Assembly (NCBI GenBank): GCA_945890905.1
Contig: CAMDDI010000099.1
Coordinates: forward strand, 1 to 11,332
Direction of reading: 5' to 3'
DNA: 11,332 bases
Source of the DNA: Bacteriovorax stolpii
GTDB taxonomy: Bacteria; Bdellovibrionota; Bacteriovoracia; Bacteriovoracales; Bacteriovoracaceae
Made by a program: the position numbers and the translations under genes. Shown in pieces: positions 4,992 through 11,332 of this stretch. Positions within the stretch are counted from its first letter, which is position 1. Each line of letters starts with the position of its first letter. The notes under the pieces are model-generated. The model was given only the letters and a program-made list of their open reading frames with translations, had not been told where the DNA came from and searched no databases.

Positions 4992-5594
4992 ATGAAGATC
5001 TATAGAGAAGGCGAAAAGTCTAAAGCAATCTGTTCCCACTGCGGAAAGGTTGAAACTGTATTCGAAAAAAGGGATGTCCCCATTCAGGGATCTAAAATTT
5101 TTGCCAAGAAAATACTTGCTGGTGTGTGTACGGTTTGTGATGAAGTCGTTTCAATTCCCCAACAATCTGCGATTTATGTAAAAGAATCTCTGCAGAAAGA
5201 AAAAAAGCCTTTAGAGTTCCGAATACCCAAACATCTAGAAGATATCTTAGCCAACGCCTCTCTTAGGCTTGTGGGGGGATATAGTCCAGTTTTGGTCAAT
5301 TTCTTAATTCGATTTTACATACATAAATCTTTTGGAAGTCAAAAAGAGCGAATCAAACTTCAAAATATTTATAAGAAGACAGATCTTCTGGCGAATGTGG
5401 CCTTGAGTAGTCGATTGTCTATTAAGATTGATTCAAAATTATTTGAAGAGTTTCAGAAATTAAAATTCGAAACAAATTTTAAAAATGATTCTGAACTCAT
5501 TAAAGCGATCATGCTCAAAATTAATAACGATATTGTTCAAGAAAATGATCCAGAAATGGTTAGTGAGCTTAAAGACTTGGCCATAGCGATTTAA
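4992..5594 (+). CDS. Zinc-finger plus tandem ribbon-helix-helix protein, candidate antitoxin
   Basis: A 200-aa protein with three recognisable parts. Residues 10-55 form a zinc-ribbon-like unit with paired cysteines C14/C17 ('ICSHCG') and C46/C49 ('VCTVCDE'), as in the toxin-binding half of MqsA. Residues 73-113 look like a ribbon-helix-helix: strand 'LEFRIP', helix 'KHLEDILANASLRLV', helix 'YSPVLVNFLIRFYIHKSF'. Residues 141-180 look like a second one: strand 'RLSIKID', helix 'SKLFEEFQKLKFETNF', helix 'NDSELIKAIMLKIN'. Two such units in one chain could form an intramolecular dimer that binds DNA. Classical MqsA has an HTH instead, so this fusion is unusual. Of the possible starts, ATG 4992 has AGAGG (4982-4986) five bases upstream; ATG 4974 would overlap the toxin stop but has no ribosome site. 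Autorepression through the upstream palindromes is likely but inferred. The family is not one I can name. Confidence 0.6.
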   Translation: MKIYREGEKSKAICSHCGKVETVFEKRDVPIQGSKIFAKKILAGVCTVCDEVVSIPQQSAIYVKESLQKEKKPLEFRIPKHLEDILANASLRLVGGYSPVLVNFLIRFYIHKSFGSQKERIKLQNIYKKTDLLANVALSSRLSIKIDSKLFEEFQKLKFETNFKNDSELIKAIMLKINNDIVQENDPEMVSELKDLAIAI

Positions 5595-5676
5595 AATCAG
5601 CATTTCTCATGTTTTAATGCATGATGATAATAAGATTCCCCTTTAGTTTTATCCTTCAGTTCCCTATCATTATCTC

Positions 5677-6714
5677 ATGCACAAGCACCAATACATCAAA
5701 ACCCTCGACGGCTGGAGAGCACTCGCAGTTATTGCAGTGATCCTCAGCCATCTTAAAGACTCCGTACTCTCTCCAGAGTCGCGACTCTTTAACATTTTTT
5801 CGGCGGGAATTAATGGGGTGGATTTATTTTTTGCTATAAGTGGATATCTTATTGCTTCAAATTTATTTAAAGAATTGGACCGGGATGAGACAGTTAATTT
5901 TAAGAGATTTTATCTCAAACGATTCTTCAGGCTCATGCCGGCCTCTTGGTGCTATTTGCTTGTGATCTTTCTGATGACTCCCAGCTTGATTACAGTGTTG
6001 CCCATTGAGTTTATTTCCACTCTTACTTTTTGGCGCAACTATCTGATCATGGATCACTCTTACACAGGACAGTTCTGGAGTCTTATGGTGGAGGAGCATT
6101 TCTACTTCTTTCTGCCGTTCTTTTTATTTTCAGTAAGAGAACCGAAAAAGATTTTAATTTCCATTGTAGGTATTGGGATCACTGTAGCTTTATGGAGAAA
6201 ATTAGGGACTATGCCTTCTGTGGTTGAAGCTTTTCCACCAATTGAGTACACCATGTGGAATACCTTTGGGCGCTTTGATACTTTACTCTATGGGGTTCTG
6301 CTGGCCACTATCCAGCGCTACTTTCCTAAGTGGGATAATGTTTTAAGAAAGATTCCAATCTTTGCACCGATCGTGGCCCTTCTTTGTTTGTTCTTAGTTA
6401 AAATTCCGTTTAAGCCGACCTTTGAGGCGATTCTTTATCCCTTGATTATTTACTCAACCATTTGTCATAGCGAAGGTTGGTTTGGAAGATTCCTTGAGAA
6501 TCCTCTATTCAGATTCATTGGAAAAATTTCTTACTCGCTCTATTTATGGCAGCAGCTTTTTGTGGCCCCTTTTCCAAGAGGACCTGAATGGTTTAGGGCC
6601 TTAGGAGGGGAGTGGCATTCTATCGGAGTGATTTTTGTTGTGGCGACTATTAGTTATTATTTGATTGAAGATCCTTTTAGAAAACTTGGACAAAAATGGA
6701 GTTCTCATGCTTAA
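5677..6714 (+). CDS. Acyltransferase-3 family integral membrane protein
   Basis: A 345-aa protein with about ten hydrophobic helices and the signatures of acyltransferase family 3 (OafA/YrhL-like). These are 'LDGWRALAVIAVILSH' near the N-terminus with R14 and the probable active-site H25, 'NGVDLFFAISGYLIASN' (46-62), 'FYLKRFFRLMP' (78-88) and 'FWSLMVEEHFYFFLPF' (133-148) with E139/E140. These inner-membrane enzymes move acetyl or other acyl groups from the cytoplasm onto extracytoplasmic sugars such as O-antigen, peptidoglycan or exopolysaccharide. The acceptor cannot be deduced here because no polysaccharide genes are nearby. Length is normal for a form without the extra SGNH domain. The start at 5677 fits the family N-terminus, although no Shine-Dalgarno site is visible. 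Its last 8 bases overlap the next gene, so the two are probably co-translated. Confidence 0.9.
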   Translation: MHKHQYIKTLDGWRALAVIAVILSHLKDSVLSPESRLFNIFSAGINGVDLFFAISGYLIASNLFKELDRDETVNFKRFYLKRFFRLMPASWCYLLVIFLMTPSLITVLPIEFISTLTFWRNYLIMDHSYTGQFWSLMVEEHFYFFLPFFLFSVREPKKILISIVGIGITVALWRKLGTMPSVVEAFPPIEYTMWNTFGRFDTLLYGVLLATIQRYFPKWDNVLRKIPIFAPIVALLCLFLVKIPFKPTFEAILYPLIIYSTICHSEGWFGRFLENPLFRFIGKISYSLYLWQQLFVAPFPRGPEWFRALGGEWHSIGVIFVVATISYYLIEDPFRKLGQKWSSHA

Positions 6715-7066
6715 GCTTTTTGTAATTCTCATGTTCCTAAATCCTGTGGCCTTTGCTGACGACGTCATCCGCATCAGTGTGGGTAGTGATTACAAAGCGT
6801 ATTCCCAAGAAGATCTCAGACGGCGGGTGTTTGAACTTGAAAGAGCGGTTTTTCAACTTCAACAAAAAGTTTTTGCTCTTGAGATGACAAAACCCCAAGT
6901 TGGGGCAGATGAGTGGATCTGTAAGGTGAGTGCTATGGGACAAACTTTTGCGGCCACTGGTGTGACTAAAGCTTCAGCGGAAGTGGCGGCTCTGGATAAA
7001 TGTAAGGCTGATCCTTCTAGTGGGAATGGGTTTCACTGTGGGAAAGCGAAGTGTAGCCGGGATTAA
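6707..7066 (+). CDS. Secreted small protein with coiled coil and Cys-containing C-terminus
   Basis: A 119-aa exported protein. The start at ATG 6707 has GGAG (6698-6701) five bases upstream and overlaps the acyltransferase stop; earlier in-frame codons lack a ribosome site and would bury the signal peptide. Residues 1-17 are a signal peptide ('MLKLFVILMFLNPVAFA') with predicted cleavage after AFA. A heptad-like stretch at about 33-57 ('EDLRRRVFELERAVFQLQQK') suggests a short coiled coil. The rest forms a compact domain ('DEWICKVSAMGQTFAATG', 'ASAEVAALDKCKADP') with four cysteines, enough for two disulfides in the periplasm. Short tails of the form 'W-x-C-...-G-x-T-x-A-x-A-...-C' recur in secreted proteins of Bdellovibrio-like bacteria, but their function is unknown to me. 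Overlap with the acyltransferase suggests joint expression, not necessarily joint function. Confidence 0.75.
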   Translation: MLKLFVILMFLNPVAFADDVIRISVGSDYKAYSQEDLRRRVFELERAVFQLQQKVFALEMTKPQVGADEWICKVSAMGQTFAATGVTKASAEVAALDKCKADPSSGNGFHCGKAKCSRD

Positions 7067-7067
7067 G

Positions 7068-7814
7068 TTGAGTATTAACTTCGATCACACATTCACAAGT
7101 GATCAAGATCATAGATTTTGGAAAAGCCTTTCTCGACAGGGATTTCATCTGGAAGAGAAAGCCAGTGAACATCCTGGACAAATTTGTCGATTCATCAAGT
7201 TTGAAACTCTACCATATCTAGAATTTATCCATGCTTCCAAAAAAGTGAATCTGGTTAAAGCTCCTGGACTTTCATTTGCTACTAATTCAGATCTTGAAGC
7301 CTTATATAAAAAGCTTTGCCGGCAAAAACTAAAATGTACATTCCTACATCGCAATTATGATAGGAAGCTAAATGATTTTGAAAGGCGACCAGGATGGAAT
7401 TTCATTTTTTTCAAGAATTTAGGATTTCAAACCTTGTTCCCGTGGTTCACTGAGTATGAGCCTTATCTGGGAAAACGAAGAAAACTCAAACCCGTTAAGC
7501 ATCCCAATGGGGTGAGTGCTATTGTGGGGCACGAGTTTTCTGTGAATGCAAAAGGCAGAGCCTTTTTTTCTCAGATATTTAAAATTTCTATTAATAAGAA
7601 AGTCACTTTAAAAGATGGCACAGTTTTTTACTTTAAATCTGGCAGACAAAACTATCATTCGAAAGTCATTTTAAATTCAAAGGATCTTTCTAAAACCAAG
7701 AAATTTATGAAACTGGCCAAAGAAATTGATTTTCATGGAAAAGATGCCTTACTTTTAAAAAATCCAAGTCCAAATAGAAGAATGTGGAGTCTTGTTATTA
7801 CTTCAGCCTCTTAG
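7068..7814 (+). CDS. Glyoxalase-like (VOC superfamily) domain protein
   Basis: A protein of about 248 residues. It opens with 'SINFDHTFTSDQD', then 'FWKSLSRQGFHLEEK' and 'LPYLEFIHASKKVNLV', an order of strand, helix and strands typical of the first beta-alpha-beta-beta-beta half of VOC proteins. The His of 'FDHTF' is at the usual first metal-ligand position and the Glu of 'LEFI' at the usual last position of a half. A second half with 'HPNGVSAIVGHEF' follows. VOC proteins include glyoxalases, dioxygenases and antibiotic-binding proteins, so the reaction cannot be assigned. The start is uncertain: TTG 7068 lies one base after the preceding stop and begins just before the domain, while ATG 7026 and GTG 7020 would overlap the previous gene by about 40 bases. 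The TAG stop overlaps the end of the decayed minus-strand hydrolase gene. Confidence 0.6.
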   Translation: MSINFDHTFTSDQDHRFWKSLSRQGFHLEEKASEHPGQICRFIKFETLPYLEFIHASKKVNLVKAPGLSFATNSDLEALYKKLCRQKLKCTFLHRNYDRKLNDFERRPGWNFIFFKNLGFQTLFPWFTEYEPYLGKRRKLKPVKHPNGVSAIVGHEFSVNAKGRAFFSQIFKISINKKVTLKDGTVFYFKSGRQNYHSKVILNSKDLSKTKKFMKLAKEIDFHGKDALLLKNPSPNRRMWSLVITSAS

Positions 7815-8127
7815 ATGTGCATCAACCTCATAGGGGTGTTCCAGACTTGCTTGATAAAACCCGTGCGATCCCCTCCGACATCCTTATAATCAGAATTTAA
7901 TACAGATCCATTGAAGTCATGAAGACAGAGAATCATGGGGTAGAGTTTCGTACTATTTTCCTCATAATCTAGGGAAGAAAGACTGCTGCTTCATAGATAT
8001 CAGGACGACTCCAAACGGTAACTTGTTCAGATTCTTGGACGTCGATGGGAGATTCTTCTGTTTTAGAGCGAACGTGGTCATCGCATCAGCTCAATGCAAA
8101 AATAATACTTGAAAGTTTCATAGCCAT
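7811..8127 (-). pseudogene. Decayed lipoprotein alpha/beta-hydrolase (esterase) gene
   Basis: On the minus strand ATG 8127 or 8121 gives 'MKLSSIIFALS', a stop (TGA, 8088-8086), then 'CDDHVRSKTEESP'. Changing the stop to Gly restores a perfect lipobox, L-S-G-C. The frame continues through 'VTVWSRPDIYEAAVFLP' to a second stop (TAG, 7971-7969). Shifting one frame restores 'LDYEENSTKLYPMILCLHDF', the start of an esterase or PHB-depolymerase-like alpha/beta-hydrolase. 'YPMILCLHDFNGS' corresponds to the oxyanion-hole motif, usually LHG. The remaining text ('GDRTGFIKQVWNTP') ends at 7811 and the catalytic Ser, Asp and His regions are absent, so the 3' two-thirds has been deleted. It was probably an outer-membrane-anchored esterase. 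Two disabling changes and a truncation make revival very unlikely. Confidence 0.75.
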
Positions 8128-8214
8128 TTATTTCCAAGAACCTTGCCAAAAAGTCTCCGCAAGGGACCAATTATATGATTCAATTTGTAGACTTGAAAAC
8201 TCACCGGAGATTGT

Positions 8215-8673
8215 ATGAAAAAAATTTTGTTTCTTGTAGCCGTTCTATCTATGAGTGCATGCGCCCATAAGAAGAATTTAAAAAAAGAAATCGCCGCTAA
8301 AGCAGAGTCTTCTCAAGTTACAACAAAAGAAGAACTGGGAAAAACCATTCATGAATTGATTAATAATTCGACTCATTTTACTGAAGCTCAAAAAGCTCAG
8401 CTAAGCGGAATTCTTGCGGCCAATAAAAAGAAAGCCGAAGATCTCTCTGAGCAGTCTTACAAGTATCGCGCTATTTTGATTAATGAACTTCTTTCTGGAA
8501 AAAAGATTAACAAGAAAGAAGTCAAACTCTTAAAGAAAGACATTGCCCGTATCGAAGACCAGCGATTGAAGAACACTTTCGATACAGTTGAAAAACTCAC
8601 AGCAATTGTTTCTGAACATCCTGAGAACCAGCAGTTTGCTGAGCAATTATTAATCATAGAGCGCGTCCGCTAG
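8215..8673 (+). CDS. Small helical lipoprotein
   Basis: A 152-aa protein with a lipoprotein signal peptide: 'MKKILFLVAVLSMSAC', lipidated Cys16 in a slightly atypical lipobox (M-S-A-C). The mature part is almost entirely charged helix ('KEELGKTIHELINN', 'EAQKAQLSGILAANKKKAED', 'KINKKEVKLLKKDIARIED'). The overall shape resembles the periplasmic Spy/CpxP type of helical protein, but the LTxxQ motif of that family is not evident, so I leave it unnamed. GGAG at 8205-8208, with 'attgt' between, positions the ATG well. The next gene starts only 4 bases after the stop, so it heads an operon with the ligase and the amidohydrolase. That company could point to a cell-envelope role for the operon, which is a guess. 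Confidence 0.75.
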   Translation: MKKILFLVAVLSMSACAHKKNLKKEIAAKAESSQVTTKEELGKTIHELINNSTHFTEAQKAQLSGILAANKKKAEDLSEQSYKYRAILINELLSGKKINKKEVKLLKKDIARIEDQRLKNTFDTVEKLTAIVSEHPENQQFAEQLLIIERVR

Positions 8674-8677
8674 TTTT

Positions 8678-10030
8678 ATGAAATTTAAAAACTACTTTCA
8701 AGAAAGTCCCTCTCCTGCCACGAAGCGTATTCTGAAAACTTACGACAACACTGATCATAAGAACTCAGTGTGGAATGTTTTTACCGAATCACCTCTTGAT
8801 GGCATTAACGAAGATGATTTTTCAATCCTCCCGCGCTTAATCCCTGAGTCGTACTTTCCGGTTATTGAAAAAACGGCCAAAGATCTCACTCAGTTTTTAC
8901 TCAGTATCTGTTCACTACCTCCGGCAGAAATTAGGGCCATGGTTCCTAAGGGACCAGTGCGGGATTATTTGATCAATGATTTGGGTGTGCTTAAGTATCA
9001 ACCAAAGCGCCTCACAGGAAGCTTTCGATTTGATATGGCCATCGTTGGTAAGCCCGATGCTGCTCATCCTCCAAAGCTTTTAGAAGTAAATGAGATTGGC
9101 TTTGATGGTCTTGCTCGTTCGACTTATTTTCAAAATACATTGCTGGAACTGATGCCCAAGCTGCGCTCAAAAGTGATCGCTCTAGATACTGCTGCTGCTG
9201 AAGTAAGAAATATGAACCGGTTAGGGCGCGACATCGCCCGCATTCAGTATGATTGTTACAACTGGGACGAAGAGTTTTTAAAACTCACGGCCGAGAAAAT
9301 GGGAAGCAATCTTCATTTGGTTACACCCGCTCAGTTTAATACTATTGTTGACGAAGATTTCCCTCTGCTCCAAAAACATCACTTCTTTTTTCCAGAGGGG
9401 AGAGTGCGTATGGGTAAAGATCTACACCCAGATGCATTGAATATGAGTTTTGCTTTTACTCTGTCAGATTTAAAGCGTGATAAGGCCCTTTACCAAAAAC
9501 TTCTGCGCTCAAAAACTCCTCAGTACGGACCATTGATTACAAGTTTAGTGGCCTCAAAGAATATCCTAATTCTTTTAAGTGACCCACAACTTCGCAAACG
9601 CTTCTTAGGAGCTTCTGAGACTCTGGGAAATTCAATCCTTCCGGCCTATTCGTTAGCAGGAAATGTGGAAAAAGTTCGAAAAAATGTCAGTGAGTTAGTG
9701 ATTAAGCATGCTGATGGTTTTGGTGGACAGCAAGTTTTTATGGATAAAGAACTTTTAAAAACCATCGCCAAAACTCCTAAGGCCCGTCACCACGAATGGG
9801 TTATTCAGCAGAAAACTAAACTTAACATGATTGATGTTAACGGCATTCTCTCCCGCAGAAAATCTGCCATCTCAGACTTAGGTGTGTTTGTGCACTATGA
9901 TTGGGAAGATGGAAAATTCACTCACTTTGAAGTAGGTGGACTCATGAGCCGGGCCACCAACACTGGGCTTAAAGTGAATGTGAGTAGTGGTGGATTACAG
10001 GCCGCAGTGATGCTTGAGCGTGGATGCTAA
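8678..10030 (+). CDS. ATP-grasp-like carboxylate-amine ligase
   Basis: A 450-aa cytoplasmic protein. The central part 'SFRFDMAIV' to 'LLEVNEIGFDGLARSTYFQ' (115-151) resembles the substrate-binding strand and Asn/Glu-rich loop of glutathione synthetase and glutathionylspermidine-type enzymes. 'ELVIKHADGFGGQQVFM' (339-355) looks like the ATP-binding 'K-x-x-x-G-x-G-G' loop with K343. 'HEWVIQQKTKLN' (372-383) fits the strand carrying the adenine-contacting Glu/Gln. The C-terminal 'LMSRATNTGLKVNVSSGG' (422-439) resembles the metal-binding Arg/Asn end. Such enzymes join a carboxylate to an amine using ATP, through an acyl phosphate. The match is by motif logic and the substrate is unknown. No Shine-Dalgarno site precedes the ATG, which lies 4 bases after the lipoprotein stop, so translation is probably coupled. 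An M20 amidohydrolase follows 18 bases downstream. Confidence 0.65.
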   Translation: MKFKNYFQESPSPATKRILKTYDNTDHKNSVWNVFTESPLDGINEDDFSILPRLIPESYFPVIEKTAKDLTQFLLSICSLPPAEIRAMVPKGPVRDYLINDLGVLKYQPKRLTGSFRFDMAIVGKPDAAHPPKLLEVNEIGFDGLARSTYFQNTLLELMPKLRSKVIALDTAAAEVRNMNRLGRDIARIQYDCYNWDEEFLKLTAEKMGSNLHLVTPAQFNTIVDEDFPLLQKHHFFFPEGRVRMGKDLHPDALNMSFAFTLSDLKRDKALYQKLLRSKTPQYGPLITSLVASKNILILLSDPQLRKRFLGASETLGNSILPAYSLAGNVEKVRKNVSELVIKHADGFGGQQVFMDKELLKTIAKTPKARHHEWVIQQKTKLNMIDVNGILSRRKSAISDLGVFVHYDWEDGKFTHFEVGGLMSRATNTGLKVNVSSGGLQAAVMLERGC

Positions 10031-10032
10031 TT

Positions 10033-10040
10033 AAAAAAGG
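10033..10040 (+). promoter_or_regulatory. Ribosome binding site of the amidohydrolase gene
   Basis: AAAAAGGA lies 8 bases before the ATG at 10049 and is the clearest Shine-Dalgarno site in the 3' operon. It suggests strong independent initiation on the third gene. Confidence 0.65.
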
Positions 10041-10048
10041 AACCTCTT

Positions 10049-11284
10049 ATGACTGCTGAATTACGTGCAAACTCTGAGCGTCTTTGGAAAAGCTTAATGG
10101 ACATGGCCAAAATTGGTGCCACCGAAAAAGGTGGAGTATGCCGCTTGGCCCTGACAGATTTAGACCGAGACGCCCGTGATCTTTTTGTAAAGTGGTGCAA
10201 AGAAGCTGGATGCACCATCAAGATTGATCAGATGGGAAATATCTTCGCTCGTCGTGCCGGAAAAGATGATTCACTGGCACCAGTTGTGACTGGAAGCCAT
10301 ATCGATAGCCAACCCACTGGCGGAAAATTTGATGGAGTCTACGGAGTTCTTGCGGGCCTTGAAGTGATCCGCTCTCTCAATGATCACAAAGTCGAAACTA
10401 AGCGTCCCATTGAAGCTTCCATTTGGACAAACGAGGAAGGCTCCCGCTTTGCGCCCGCCATGATTGCTTCAGGAATCTTTGCAGGAATTTTTGATCTTCA
10501 ATACGGTCTTAACAGTGCTGACCTTGAAGGTAAAACCATGGGTCAGGAATTAAAACGCATTGGCTACGCTGGAACTGAACCTGTGGGTGGCAGACCCATT
10601 CACGCTTTCTTTGAAACTCACATCGAGCAAGGTCCAATTCTTGAGCATGAGAAAAAACAAATAGGTATCGTTGAAGGCGGTCAAGGCCAGAGATGGATCG
10701 AGGTCACCATGGTGGGACGAGAGTCTCACGCTGGTCCTACTCCGATGCGTATTAGAAAAGACGCCATGGTGGGAGCAGCCGCAGTGATCACGGCCGTAAA
10801 TAAGATCGGTAACCATCATAAACCATGGGCCTGCGCCACAGTGGGTTTAGTAAACTGCAGCCCGAACTCACGAAACACCATTCCCGGAAAAGTTTTCTTC
10901 ACCATTGATTTACGTCACCCAGAGGATCATATCCTCACTCAGATGGCGGCAGAAGCCAAAGCCGCTGCTGAACTTGCGGCCAAAGAAAATGGACTTGAAT
11001 TAGAGTTCAAAGAAATTTGGTATTTGCCACCAGTAAAATTTAATTCTGATTGCGTCTCAGCTGTGGCCCGCGCAGCAGACAGCTTAGGATTTACTTCTAT
11101 GAATATTATCAGCGGGGCTGGTCATGATGCTCTTTACTTAAACCGCGTTTGTCCCGCGGCTATGGTGTTTGTTCCCTGCGAAGGTGGAATCAGTCACAAT
11201 GAGATTGAGAACGCCACTCAGAATGATATCGCTGCTGGATGCTCGGTTCTCATGAGAGCGATGGTAGAGAGAGCGAATTCGTAA
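10049..11284 (+). CDS. Zn-dependent M20-type amidohydrolase (carbamoylase/allantoate amidohydrolase family)
   Basis: A 411-aa, full-length, intact metallohydrolase of the hydantoinase/carbamoylase group (relatives: AllC allantoate amidohydrolase, N-carbamoyl-L-amino-acid hydrolase, beta-ureidopropionase). Metal-site motifs are all present: 'TGSHIDSQPTGGKFDG' with H84, D86 and bridging D95, 'WTNEEGSRF' with E129/E130, 'FETHIEQGP' with H191, and 'GISHNEIE' with H383. Substrate and dimer-lid residues are seen in 'GRESHAGPTPMRIRKDA' (H227), 'NTIPGKVFFTIDLRHP' (R289) and 'SGAGHDALYLN' (H359/D360). The enzyme hydrolyses a carbamoyl or amide C-N bond, releasing an amino acid, with two Zn or Mn ions in the cytoplasm. 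The exact substrate cannot be told from these motifs. No hydantoinase, allantoinase or pyrimidine-degradation genes are next to it, and its partner here is an ATP-grasp ligase. I therefore leave the gene symbol empty. Confidence 0.92.
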   Translation: MTAELRANSERLWKSLMDMAKIGATEKGGVCRLALTDLDRDARDLFVKWCKEAGCTIKIDQMGNIFARRAGKDDSLAPVVTGSHIDSQPTGGKFDGVYGVLAGLEVIRSLNDHKVETKRPIEASIWTNEEGSRFAPAMIASGIFAGIFDLQYGLNSADLEGKTMGQELKRIGYAGTEPVGGRPIHAFFETHIEQGPILEHEKKQIGIVEGGQGQRWIEVTMVGRESHAGPTPMRIRKDAMVGAAAVITAVNKIGNHHKPWACATVGLVNCSPNSRNTIPGKVFFTIDLRHPEDHILTQMAAEAKAAAELAAKENGLELEFKEIWYLPPVKFNSDCVSAVARAADSLGFTSMNIISGAGHDALYLNRVCPAAMVFVPCEGGISHNEIENATQNDIAAGCSVLMRAMVERANS

Positions 11285-11302
11285 TTAATTTTGATCAAAG
11301 TG

Positions 11303-11328
11303 GTACAGCAGACTCAACACTGCTGTAC
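11303..11328 (+). terminator. Hairpin after the amidohydrolase gene
   Basis: GTACAGCAG (11303-11311) and CTGCTGTAC (11320-11328) form a perfect 9-bp stem with an 8-base loop, 18 bases after the stop. No T-run is visible before the window ends four bases later, so the call as terminator is probable, not certain. Confidence 0.5.
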
Positions 11329-11332
11329 TAAC

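Noticed and set aside
10027..10819. Minus-strand ORFs opposite the amidohydrolase
   Set aside because: Shadows of a gene with all catalytic motifs in the plus strand.
1..11332. CRISPR arrays, tRNA or rRNA genes
   Set aside because: No regularly spaced direct repeats and no recognisable tRNA or rRNA sequence seen on either strand by eye.

Overview
The window most likely comes from a chromosome of a Gram-negative bacterium of the Bdellovibrionota type (Bdellovibrio/Bacteriovorax-like). This rests on style: moderately AT-rich DNA, an RHS tail of the 'FLSVDPDNG...NNPIDLVDPSG' kind, short secreted proteins with a coiled coil and Cys-containing tail, and small lipoproteins. No rRNA or marker gene is present, so the assignment is an inference.

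Bases 1-3172 are a decaying polymorphic-toxin locus. The 3' end of an RHS protein enters from the left and is cut by an in-frame TAA (196-198) between the RHS core and its variable C-terminal tip. After the tip comes a two-helix membrane protein (818-1012), placed like an immunity gene. A second, start-less glycine-rich RHS-type tip follows (1051-1449), then another membrane-protein gene (1487 onward) split by an IS481-family insertion sequence (about 1606-2852). Its 3' part resumes at 2858-3172.

Bases 3276-5594 hold two divergent toxin-antitoxin-like modules. On the minus strand a DUF4258-type toxin (4139-3828) precedes an MqsA-like HTH antitoxin (3815-3351), followed by a hairpin plus T-tract terminator. 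On the plus strand I see three genes: a 40-codon basic ORF with a good ribosome site (4562-4684), an MqsR-like small protein (4681-4977) and a 200-aa protein (4992-5594). The last has a CxxC/CxxC zinc-finger-like N-terminus and what look like two tandem ribbon-helix-helix units. Palindromes cover the likely promoter and start of this operon. This is my best candidate for an undescribed system.

Bases 5677-7814 carry an acyltransferase-3 membrane enzyme, a short secreted protein overlapping it, and a glyoxalase-like (VOC) protein, closely spaced on the plus strand. Bases 7811-8127 on the minus strand are the wreck of a lipoprotein alpha/beta-hydrolase gene (stop codon in the lipobox, a frameshift, missing 3' end).

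Bases 8215-11284 form a compact plus-strand operon: small lipoprotein, ATP-grasp-like ligase, and an M20-type amidohydrolase of the carbamoylase/allantoate-amidohydrolase family, ending at a hairpin at 11303-11328. A ligase next to an amidase suggests a small amide- or peptide-metabolising pathway, but its substrate cannot be read from the sequence.
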